Source: Haemaphysalis longicornis (Eukaryota; Arthropoda; Arachnida; Ixodida; Ixodidae). From it: DNA of 64,000 nucleotides. The translations under genes and the position numbers were made by a program. This document shows, piece after piece, positions 40,201-50,799 of this stretch; positions within the stretch are counted from its first letter, which is position 1, and each line of letters begins with the position of its first letter. The notes beneath the pieces are model-generated. The model ran no database searches. It was not told the origin of the DNA and saw only the letters and a program-made list of their open reading frames with translations. The stretch spans positions 62,501,878 through 62,565,877 of the forward strand of contig CM023454.1 of the NCBI GenBank assembly GCA_013339765.2, written 5' to 3'.

Positions 40201-43200
40201 CCTCGTTAAGCTTTCGCAAGATAATATGGTTTGGAAATGAGGGGCTCGTTAGGAAATACAGAAGGAAATGCCGGCAGTCTACAACGCCAAAGAAGGCATA
40301 GGGGAACAGTTAGACGATTTATTAGCGTTAGTGACGTTACATTATTTTTATTTTATTGTTAATTACGTGAGAAAGAAAGAAAGAAAAACGCGCCCAGAGT
40401 GGGGACCGAACCCACGCCTTTCGATTAGATCTCGAATGCCTTACCAATTCGGCTATCTGGGCGACTGTGTTCTCCTTCGCTTTCTGGGGTATTTATATTT
40501 ACTACAACTGTATCTGACGCTTGAGGGTGGTAGCCAGCGCCACTCAGACTACACGGGGAGAAGGGGACCTTCTTTTTAACCCCCGGGGCGTGACGCGAAG
40601 GTCTACAGCCTGTCATAAGCGGGTAACTGGCGGGAAACCCTCTTATGCTACCTTGGCATCAAGGCTGCCAGAACCGAGGCCCTCGTTAAGCTTTCGCAAG
40701 ATAATATGGTTTGGAAATGAGGGGCTCGTTAGGAAATACAGAAGGAAATGCCGGCAGTCTACAACGCCAAAGAAGGCATAGGGGAACAGTTAGACGATTT
40801 ATTAGCGTTAGTGACGTTACATTATTTTTTATTTTATTGTTAATTACGTGAGAAAGAAAGAAAAACACGCGCCCAGAGTGGGGACCGAACCCACGCCTTT
40901 CGATTAGATCTCGAATGCCTTACCAATTCGGCTATCTGGGCGACTGTGTTCTCCTTCGCTTTCTGGGGTATTTATATTTACTACAACTGTATCTGACGCT
41001 TGAGGGTGGTAGCCAGCGCCACTCAGACTACACGGGGAGAAGGGGACCTTCTTTTTAACCCCCGGGGCGTGACGCGAAGGTCTACAGCCTGTCATAAGCG
41101 GGTAACTGGCGGGAAACCCTCTTATGCTACCTTGGCATCAAGGCTGCCAGAACCGAGGCCCTCGTTAAGCTTTCGCAAGATAATATGGTTTGGAAATGAG
41201 GGGCTCGTTAGGAAATACAGAAGGAAATGCCGGCAGTCTACAACGCCAAAGAAGGCATAGGGGAACAGTTAGACGATTTATTAGCGTTAGTGACGTTACA
41301 TTATTTTTATTTTATTGTTAATTACGTGAGAAAGAAAGAAAGAAAAACGCGCCCAGAGTGGGGACCGAACCCACGCCTTTCGATTAGATCTCGAATGCCT
41401 TACCAATTCGGCTATCTGGGCGACTGTGTTCTCCTTCGCTTTCTGGGGTATTTATATTTACTACAACTGTATCTGACGCTTGAGGGTGGTAGCCAGCGCC
41501 ACTCAGACTACACGGGGAGAAGGGGACCTTCTTTTTAACCCCCGGGGCGTGACGCGAAGGTCTACAGCCTGTCATAAGCGGGTAACTGGCGGGAAACCCT
41601 CTTATGCTACCTTGGCATCAAGGCTGCCAGAACCGAGGCCCTCGTTAAGCTTTCGCAAGATAATATGGTTTGGAAATGAGGGGCTCGTTAGGAAATACAG
41701 AAGGAAATGCCGGCAGTCTACAACGCCAAAGAAGGCATAGGGGAACAGTTAGACGATTTATTAGCGTTAGTGACGTTACATTATTTTTTATTTTATTGTT
41801 AATTACGTGAGAAAGAAAGAAAGAAAAACACGCGCCCAGAGTGGGGACCGAACCCACGCCTTTCGATTAGATCTCGAATGCCTTACCAATTCGGCTATCT
41901 GGGCGACTGTGTTCTCCTTCGCTTTCTGGGGTATTTATATTTACTACAACTGTATCTGACGCTTGAGGGTGGTAGCCAGCGCCACTCAGACTACACGGGG
42001 AGAAGGGGACCTTCTTTTTAACCCCCGGGGCGTGACGCGAAGGTCTACAGCCTGTCATAAGCGGGTAACTGGCGGGAAACCCTCTTATGCTACCTTGGCA
42101 TCAAGGCTGCCAGAACCGAGGCCCTCGTTAAGCTTTCGCAAGATAATATGGTTTGGAAATGAGGGGCTCGTTAGGAAATACAGAACGAAATGCCGGCAGT
42201 CTACAACGCCAAAGAAGGCATAGGGGAACAGTTAGACGATTTATTAGCGTTAGTGACGTTACATTATTTTTATTTTATTGTTAATTACGTGAGAAAGAAA
42301 GAAAGAAAAAACGCGCCCAGAGTGGGGACCGAACCCACGCCTTTCGATTAGATCTCGAATGCCTTACCAATTCGGCTATCTGGGCGACTGTGTTCTCCTT
42401 CGCTTTCTGGGGTATTTATATTTACTACAACTGTATCTGACGCTTGAGGGTGGTAGCCAGCGCCACTCAGACTACACGGGGAGAAGGGGACCTTCTTTTT
42501 AACCCCCGGGGCGTGACGCGAAGGTCTACAGCCTGTCATAAGCGGGTAACTGGCGGGAAACCCTCTTATGCTACCTTGGCATCAAGGCTGCCAGAACCGA
42601 GGCCCTCGTTAAGCTTTCGCAAGATAATATGGTTTGGAAATGAGGGGCTCGTTAGGAAATACAGAAGGAAATGCCGGCAGTCTACAACGCCAAAGAAGGC
42701 ATAGGGGAACAGTTAGACGATTTATTAGCGTTAGTGACGTTACATTATTTTTATTTTATTGTTAATTACGTGAGAAAGAAAGAAAGAAAAACGCGCCCAG
42801 AGTGGGGACCGAACCCACGCCTTTCGATTAGATCTCGAATGCCTTACCAATTCGGCTATCTGGGCGACTGTGTTCTCCTTCGCTTTCTGGGGTATTTATA
42901 TTTACTACAACTGTATCTGACGCTTGAGGGTGGTAGCCAGCGCCACTCAGACTACACGGGGAGAAGGGGACCTTCTTTTTAACCCCCGGGGCGTGACGCG
43001 AAGGTCTACAGCCTGTCATAAGCGGGTAACTGGCGGGAAACCCTCTTATGCTACCTTGGCATCAAGGCTGCCAGAACCGAGGCCCTCGTTAAGCTTTCGC
43101 AAGATAATATGGTTTGGAAATGAGGGGCTCGTTAGGAAATACAGAAGGAAATGCCGGCAGTCTACAACGCCAAAGAAGGCATAGGGGAACAGTTAGACGA

Positions 43201-46200
43201 TTTATTAGCGTTAGTGACGTTACATTATTTTTTATTTTATTGTTAATTACGTGAGAAAGAAAGAAAGAAAAACACGCGCCCAGAGTGGGGACCGAACCCA
43301 CGCCTTTCGATTAGATCTCGAATGCCTTACCAATTCGGCTATCTGGGCGACTGTGTTCTCCTTCGCTTTCTGGGGTATTTATATTTACTACAACTGTATC
43401 TGACGCTTGAGGGTGGTAGCCAGCGCCACTCAGACTACACGGGGAGAAGGGGACCTTCTTTTTAACCCCCGGGGCGTGACGCGAAGGTCTACAGCCTGTC
43501 ATAAGCGGGTAACTGGCGGGAAACCCTCTTATGCTACCTTGGCATCAAGGCTGCCAGAACCGAGGCCCTCGTTAAGCTTTCGCAAGATAATATGGTTTGG
43601 AAATGAGGGGCTCGTTAGGAAATACAGAAGGAAATGCCGGCAGTCTACAACGCCAAAGAAGGCATAGGGGAACAGTTAGACGATTTATTAGCGTTAGTGA
43701 CGTTACATTATTTTTTATTTTATTGTTAATTACGTGAGAAAGAAAGAAAGAAAAACACGCGCCCAGAGTGGGGACCGAACCCACGCCTTTCGATTAGATC
43801 TCGAATGCCTTACCAATTCGGCTATCTGGGCGACTGTGTTCTCCTTCGCTTTCTGGGGTATTTATATTTACTACAACTGTATCTGACGCTTGAGGGTGGT
43901 AGCCAGCGCCACTCAGACTACACGGGGAGAAGGGGACCTTCTTTTTAACCCCCGGGGCGTGACGCGAAGGTCTACAGCCTGTCATAAGCGGGTAACTGGC
44001 GGGAAACCCTCTTATGCTACCTTGGCATCAAGGCTGCCAGAACCGAGGCCCTCGTTAAGCTTTCGCAAGATAATATGGTTTGGAAATGAGGGGCTCGTTA
44101 GGAAATACAGAAGGAAATGCCGGCAGTCTACAACGCCAAAGAAGGCATAGGGGAACAGTTAGACGATTTATTAGCGTTAGTGACGTTACATTATTTTTAT
44201 TTTATTGTTAATTACGTGAGAAAGAAAGAAAGAAAAACGCGCCCAGAGTGGGGACCGAACCCACGCCTTTCGATTAGATCTCGAATGCCTTACCAATTCG
44301 GCTATCTGGGCGACTGTGTTCTCCTTCGCTTTCTGGGGTATTTATATTTACTACAACTGTATCTGACGCTTGAGGGTGGTAGCCAGCGCCACTCAGACTA
44401 CACGGGGAGAAGGGGACCTTCTTTTTAACCCCCGGGGCGTGACGCGAAGGTCTACAGCCTGTCATAAGCGGGTAACTGGCGGGAAACCCTCTTATGCTAC
44501 CTTGGCATCAAGGCTGCCAGAACCGAGGCCCTCGTTAAGCTTTCGCAAGATAATATGGTTTGGAAATGAGGGGCTCGTTAGGAAATACAGAAGGAAATGC
44601 CGGCAGTCTACAACGCCAAAGAAGGCATAGGGGAACAGTTAGACGATTTATTAGCGTTAGTGACGTTACATTATTTTTTATTTTATTGTTAATTACGTGA
44701 GAAAGAAAGAAAGAAAAACACGCGCCCAGAGTGGGGACCGAACCCACGCCTTTCGATTAGATCTCGAATGCCTTACCAATTCGGCTATCTGGGCGACTGT
44801 GTTCTCCTTCGCTTTCTGGGGTATTTATATTTACTACAACTGTATCTGACGCTTGAGGGTGGTAGCCAGCGCCACTCAGACTACACGGGGAGAAGGGGAC
44901 CTTCTTTTTAACCCCCGGGGCGTGACGCGAAGGTCTACAGCCTGTCATAAGCGGGTAACTGGCGGGAAACCCTCTTATGCTACCTTGGCATCAAGGCTGC
45001 CAGAACCGAGGCCCTCGTTAAGCTTTCGCAAGATAATATGGTTTGGAAATGAGGGGCTCGTTAGGAAATACAGAAGGAAATGCCGGCAGTCTACAACGCC
45101 AAAGAAGGCATAGGGGAACAGTTAGACGATTTATTAGCGTTAGTGACGTTACATTATTTTTTATTTTATTGTTAATTACGTGAGAAAGAAAGAAAGAAAA
45201 ACACGCGCCCAGAGTGGGGACCGAACCCACGCCTTTCGATTAGATCTCGAATGCCTTACCAATTCGGCTATCTGGGCGACTGTGTTCTCCTTCGCTTTCT
45301 GGGGTATTTATATTTACTACAACTGTATCTGACGCTTGAGGGTGGTAGCCAGCGCCACTCAGACTACACGGGGAGAAGGGGACCTTCTTTTTAACCCCCG
45401 GGGCGTGACGCGAAGGTCTACAGCCTGTCATAAGCGGGTAACTGGCGGGAAACCCTCTTATGCTACCTTGGCATCAAGGCTGCCAGAACCGAGGCCCTCG
45501 TTAAGCTTTCGCAAGATAATATGGTTTGGAAATGAGGGGCTCGTTAGGAAATACAGAAGGAAATGCCGGCAGTCTACAACGCCAAAGAAGGCATAGGGGA
45601 ACAGTTAGACGATTTATTAGCGTTAGTGACGTTACATTATTTTTTATTTTATTGTTAATTACGTGAGAAAGAAAGAAAGAAAAACACGCGCCCAGAGTGG
45701 GGACCGAACCCACGCCTTTCGATTAGATCTCGAATGCCTTACCAATTCGGCTATCTGGGCGACTGTGTTCTCCTTCGCTTTCTGGGGTATTTATATTACT
45801 ACAACTGTATCTGACGCTTGAGGGTGGTAGCCAGCGCCACTCAGACTACACGGGGAGAAGGGGACCTTCTTTTTAACCCCCGGGGCGTGACGCGAAGGTC
45901 TACAGCCTGTCATAAGCGGGTAACTGGCGGGAAACCCTCTTATGCTACCTTGGCATCAAGGCTGCCAGAACCGAGGCCCTCGTTAAGCTTTCGCAAGATA
46001 ATATGGTTTGGAAATGAGGGGCTCGTTAGGAAATACAGAAGGAAATGCCGGCAGTCTACAACGCCAAAGAAGGCATAGGGGAACAGTTAGACGATTTATT
46101 AGCGTTAGTGACGTTACATTATTTTTTATTTTATTGTTAATTACGTGAGAAAGAAAGAAAAACACGCGCCCAGAGTGGGGACCGAACCCACGCCTTTCGA

Positions 46201-48273
46201 TTAGATCTCGAATGCCTTACCAATTCGGCTATCTGGGCGACTGTGTTCTCCTTCGCTTTCTGGGGTATTTATATTTACTACAACTGTATCTGACGCTTGA
46301 GGGTGGTAGCCAGCGCCACTCAGACTACACGGGGAGAAGGGGACCTTCTTTTTAACCCCCGGGGCGTGACGCGAAGGTCTACAGCCTGTCATAAGCGGGT
46401 AACTGGCGGGAAACCCTCTTATGCTACCTTGGCATCAAGGCTGCCAGAACCGAGGCCCTCGTTAAGCTTTCGCAAGATAATATGGTTTGGAAATGAGGGG
46501 CTCGTTAGGAAATACAGAAGGAAATGCCGGCAGTCTACAACGCCAAAGAAGGCATAGGGGAACAGTTAGACGATTTATTAGCGTTAGTGACGTTACATTA
46601 TTTTTTATTTTATTGTTAATTACGTGAGAAAGAAAGAAAGAAAAACACGCGCCCAGAGTGGGGACCGAACCCACGCCTTTCGATTAGATCTCGAATGCCT
46701 TACCAATTCGGCTATCTGGGCGACTGTGTTCTCCTTCGCTTTCTGGGGTATTTATATTTACTACAACTGTATCTGACGCTTGAGGGTGGTAGCCAGCGCC
46801 ACTCAGACTACACGGGGAGAAGGGGACCTTCTTTTTAACCCCCGGGGCGTGACGCGAAGGTCTACAGCCTGTCATAAGCGGGTAACTGGCGGGAAACCCT
46901 CTTATGCTACCTTGGCATCAAGGCTGCCAGAACCGAGGCCCTCGTTAAGCTTTCGCAAGATAATATGGTTTGGAAATGAGGGGCTCGTTAGGAAATACAG
47001 AAGGAAATGCCGGCAGTCTACAACGCCAAAGAAGGCATAGGGGAACAGTTAGACGATTTATTAGCGTTAGTGACGTTACATTATTTTTTATTTTATTGTT
47101 AATTACGTGAGAAAGAAAGAAAGAAAAACACGCGCCCAGAGTGGGGACCGAACCCACGCCTTTCGATTAGATCTCGAATGCCTTACCAATTCGGCTATCT
47201 GGGCGACTGTGTTCTCCTTCGCTTTCTGGGGTATTTATATTTACTACAACTGTATCTGACGCTTGAGGGTGGTAGCCAGCGCCACTCAGACTACACGGGG
47301 AGAAGGGGACCTTCTTTTTAACCCCCGGGGCGTGACGCGAAGGTCTACAGCCTGTCATAAGCGGGTAACTGGCGGGAAACCCTCTTATGCTACCTTGGCA
47401 TCAAGGCTGCCAGAACCGAGGCCCTCGTTAAGCTTTCGCAAGATAATATGGTTTGGAAATGAGGGGCTCGTTAGGAAATACAGAAGGAAATGCCGGCAGT
47501 CTACAACGCCAAAGAAGGCATAGGGGAACAGTTAGACGATTTATTAGCGTTAGTGACGTTACATTATTTTTTTTTTATTGTTAATTACGTGAGAAAGAAA
47601 GAAAAACACGCGCCCAGAGTGGGGACCGAACCCACGCCTTTCGATTAGATCTCGAATGCCTTACCAATTCGGCTATCTGGGCGACTGTGTTCTCCTTCGC
47701 TTTCTGGGGTATTTATATTACTACAACTGTATCTGCACGCTTGAGGGTGGTAGCCAGCGCCACTCAGACTACACGGGGAGAAGGGGACCTTCTTTTAAAC
47801 CCCCGGGGCGTGACGCGAAGGTCTACAGCCTGTCATAAGCGGGTAACTGGCGGGAAACCCTCTTATGCTACCTTGGCATCAAGGCTGCCAGAACCGAGGC
47901 CCTCGTTAAGCTTTCGCAAGATAATATGGTTTGGAAATGAGGGGCTCGTTAGGAAATACAGAAGGAAATGCCGGCAGTCTACAACGCCAAAGAAGGCATA
48001 GGGGAACAGTTAGACGATTTATTAGCGTTAGTGACGTTACATTATTTTTATTTTATTGTTAATTACGTGAGAAAGAAAGAAAGAAAAACACGCGCCCAGA
48101 GTGGGGACCGAACCCACGCCTTTCGATTAGATCTCGAATGCCTTACCAATTCGGCTATCTGGGCGACTGTGTTCTCCTTCGCTTTCTGGGGTATTTATAT
48201 TTACTACAACTGTATCTGACGCTTAAGGGTGGTAGCCAGCGCCACTCAGGCTACATGGGGAGAAGGGGACCTT

Positions 48274-49108
48274 TCTGGAAATCTCATACACATAGTAGGC
48301 GGCTGCGACAAGTCCACTATAGATGCACCCAACTACTACGTTTCCATAGAGACTTGAGAAAGAGGCTTGGCCATCTCCGGCCTGAAAGTTTAGCTGCTCG
48401 TGCTGGAAATGGGTGTCGACTCGGCCCCCTTGAATGAGAACGCCTCTATGAAGCTTTTACTCAACGTAATTAAAGTTCATTTCCTCTCTCTCTCTCAAGG
48501 AGTGATAATTACTGCTGCTTGTGACTTTTCTTAGCTAGTATCTTTCCAAGAGCCCAATCACTGTCACCTGACGGTGAAAAGCCATTAGTAACTTCCTACC
48601 TCCGGAAATTCCCTATCGAATTCCGTCGTATGCACGCCACCCAATGAGTCATTATAGCCATTGTTTTTTTCTGAGCGGTCAGTCAGAAGATAAAAGACGA
48701 GCAGAAGGAAATCGCTGTAAACACCACCTGCCACACGCGACAGTCGGAGGTTGACGATGACGCCGGACTGTTTTCGCCTTCTAGGACTAATAATTTTGTG
48801 CTAAAGCTAAAGCGCCATTGAAACTAGGGGTACATGAAAAGCGTAGCAGACCAAATAAATTTATTTGCAATGCAAAATTTTTTTCGTCATTTTGCCAAAA
48901 TAGGGTGGCTGAGGCCTCTGTCAGGCCACGTCCGCCGCTAGTTTCAGCCTCCCCTTGGTTTGCAAACAAATAAAAATCAAATACTCAAACACTCGAAATA
49001 GGGATGCGTGCGCGCGTGCTTGGGCAGACATTTGATGGATCCAAAAAAGATGGCGGGCGCGCAGGCTCTCCTACCCGCCAAAGACACTGACCGCTTGCCA
49101 GTAAACTA
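48274..49108. other. No recognisable gene right of the array
   Basis: Unique-looking DNA after the array breaks off. It holds a short CTCTCT run near 48484. I see no supported coding region or RNA gene. Confidence 0.55.
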
Positions 49109-49148
49109 CCTGCCCGCCTGCCTACCTATAGTCCTGCCTGCCTGCCTG
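49109..49148. repeat. CCTG-rich short tandem repeat
   Basis: Imperfect CCTGCCTGCC repeats over about 40 bp, directly before the degenerate direct repeats. Confidence 0.7.
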
Positions 49149-49159
49149 CTAGTCAGCAG

Positions 49160-49484
49160 ATTCCGGCGAGGACGCGTCATTTGGGGACTAGGTGCGGCAC
49201 GTCATGAGCCATCCGCGGGACGGCGATGAAAATTCGCACCACGGAGACACTCGAGGGTACCAAAAACGATTGTGGGTGGACGGGTCGTCTGCTTAGTAGG
49301 ACGGGGCAATAGGCAGCCTGCACAGATGCTGCCATTGCCAGAAGATTCTGGCGAGGATTCACCGAAGAGGCAGGCGTTGGAGGCACTGGGGCACTGCCCA
49401 CTGGCCAGAAAGCTACGTGTTTGCCCTCCATAAGACTGCGAGGATGCATTATTTGGAGACGATGTGCGGACCGTCACTGGTCGG
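49160..49484. repeat. Degenerate direct repeats of a ~45-bp segment
   Basis: The segment at 49165-49206 (CGAGGACGCGTCATTTGGGG...) recurs with substitutions at 49437-49478 (CGAGGATGCATTATTTGGAG...). A shorter third match, ATTCTGGCGAGGATTC, lies near 49347. Spacing of the two long copies is about 272 bp. A 145-codon minus-strand frame crosses the region (49202-49639), but it has no domain that I recognise. Confidence 0.6.
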
Positions 49485-49950
49485 CGAAGGGAGTGTCTCA
49501 CAAGGCGGCACAGCGCGGGTACGTAGAGCCATGCGTTCGAGCGCCGCCCTGAAGTGCCAACTCCTGCGGTTTCTCTTAGTTCCTCAGCTTCGGCCTCGTA
49601 ACCGAGAGAACGATAACGCCACCAAAATAGAGCGAGCAAGAAAGCGGAGGATGTAGGTATGACGAAAGTGTGAGGGGGAGGGCGGAGTTGTTAGACCACG
49701 CGAAACGTGCTCCATGGCGACGCACCTTTCGAGATAACGGCAGAGTATAGGAACTGGGCAGCTAGACAGGTGGCGCCACCACTAAGCGCTCCCCTCGTTA
49801 GTTAGTGGAATGAGCCGGTGCATCGGACTACTGAGCTTTCCGTTGTTTTTGCCGTGTTTGCTTTGGGGTTTTTTAATTGTTTTGTTGGTGTTGTGAGCGG
49901 ATATCAGGGGTAGAACAGTCTATGCAGATCTGTTGGGATCTTAGATGCCC

Positions 49951-50248
49951 TAACGGCTACGTAAACTTCTCGGATGCTTATAAAGTTGGGCTATGGGCTA
50001 CAATGACACGCGTTTTTTGCAGCGATCTAAGCTTTGCTCCACCTGATCTAAGTACGCTGAAAACTACTGTTATTAGTATTAATTTATTCCTAAATGCACT
50101 AACGGCTACGTAATCTTATAGGACGCTAATAAGGTTGGAAATGGGCTACATTGACATAAGTGCTTTTTACGGCGCTCTGTGCCTACCTCCGCGCTATCTG
50201 AGTAGGAATGAAACTGCTATTAGCAGCACTAATTTCTACTACTTTCAG
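49951..50248. repeat. Diverged tandem dimer, 149-bp period
   Basis: TAACGGCTACGTAA starts at 49951 and again at 50100. The following ~149 bp align in order, with shared blocks such as GGGCTACA-TGACA, GATCTAAGTA/TATCTGAGTA and ATTAGTATTAATTT/ATTAGCAGCACTAATTT. Two diverged copies, no coding signal. Confidence 0.6.
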
Positions 50249-50794
50249 TTATCTTCACTGTATTCAATGACTACGGTTTTCAGGCCAGCCTTAGCGGTGG
50301 GATACCTCGATACATGTGCTTTGAAGAGAAAGGCACTTACGTAGGAGATCGAGAAACATGCAGTTGTGGAAATGTCGCCGAAGTTTACACTTTCTTTCTC
50401 TAACCGTAAGGTTTGCGCCTTCGGTTTTCGTGAGTGACAGTAGGGGAGGCTTAGAGCTTAAGCGCTACTCCTACGTCTCTATTGGTCATTCTACAAACAG
50501 CCAAAGTTATTCAACCACACAACAGCCCACGTTACAAACCATCCCCCCCGCCTTTCCATTTTACTACCTGCGTGTAATAAATGCTGGCACAGATAGTTAG
50601 AAATGCTGCAGTGTTAGCTTCATCCTGGGTTTTTTACTGCTTCAGTATTCTTGCCCGAGTACCTAAAAAAATCGTGCAATGCTTTCTGAAGAAAGCAGAA
50701 ACGTGCGACTAGTTGCCTCAACCAGGGGTGCATCAGTCAGAGTCCTCCAGCAAAGACGTATTTCCAACTTGCTGGAAGCAGTTAGGATTTGGAG
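50249..50794. other. No recognisable gene
   Basis: About 550 bp of unassigned sequence up to the target site duplication of the Gypsy element. Short open frames only. Confidence 0.5.
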
Positions 50795-50799
50795 AGGGG
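50795..50799. repeat. Target site duplication AGGGG (left)
   Basis: AGGGG directly precedes the 5' LTR start and recurs directly after the 3' LTR end at 56791-56795. This is the expected 4-6 bp duplication made by an LTR-element integrase. Confidence 0.75.

Larger units (their letters stand above)
6025..48164 (-). ncRNA. About 85 direct copies of a 72-nt tRNA-like gene, one per monomer
   Basis: Low coordinate of each direct copy (each spans about 72 nt, minus strand): 6025, 6504, 6981, 7460, 7942, 8418, 8899, 9377, 9857, 10336, 10818, 11299, 11783, 12264, 12745, 13228, 13709, 14191, 14673, 15156, 15636, 16118, 16599, 17082, 17564, 18048, 18530, 19011, 19496, 19982, 20464, 20947, 21428, 21911, 22394, 22873, 23363; then 25475, 25957, 26433, 26915, 27395, 27875, 28351, 28833, 29310, 29793, 30273, 30756, 31238, 31717, 32200, 32682, 33165, 33647, 34130, 34609, 35091, 35574, 36056, 36539, 37021, 37502, 37984, 38466, 38949, 39428, 39911, 40391, 40870, 41350, 41833, 42314, 42794, 43277, 43760, 44240, 44723, 45206, 45689, 46167, 46650, 47133, 47611, 48093. 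The copies at 6504 and 7942 lack one base, and those at 25475 and 6025 carry changes. The rest appear identical by eye. Confidence 0.85.
5858..48273. repeat. Tandem satellite array, ~477-486 bp monomer, about 88 units
   Basis: A head-to-tail array of monomers about 480 bp long, near-identical over most of their length. In + order each unit has: ATGGTTTGGAAATGAGGGGC; a block ending ACAGTTAGACGA; a variable AT-rich spacer; (GAAA)2-4; a tRNA-like sequence (minus strand); a GGGGTATTTATAT block; GGTGGTAGCCAGCGCCACT; a 7-bp inverted repeat around CCCCGGGG; and CTACCTTGGCATCAAGGCTG. Length differences come mainly from T-run length, GAAA copy number and loss of a CA before CGCG. Right-half units fall into four length classes (483, 482, 480, 479 bp). 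The array ends at 48273, inside the GGGGACCTT block. The 86-codon frame found in most units has no domain and I do not call it a gene. Confidence 0.98.

Noticed and set aside
6025..48164. About 85 functional tRNA-Arg genes
   Set aside because: The triplet TCT and complete stems fit, but A33 and G58 depart from nearly universal residues. I therefore call the copies tRNA-like and leave function open.
5858..48273. A conserved 86-codon plus-strand frame and a 63-codon minus-strand frame occur in most array units
   Set aside because: They begin at non-ATG or arbitrary starts, overlap the tRNA-like sequence or its flank, show no domain or signal peptide, and are broken by single-base changes in several units without any sign of frame preservation.
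5858..48273. CRISPR-like or rDNA-like array
   Set aside because: Units are about 480 bp with no short repeat plus unique spacer pattern, and nothing resembles 5S, 5.8S, 18S or 28S rRNA. The only RNA-like part is the tRNA-like segment.
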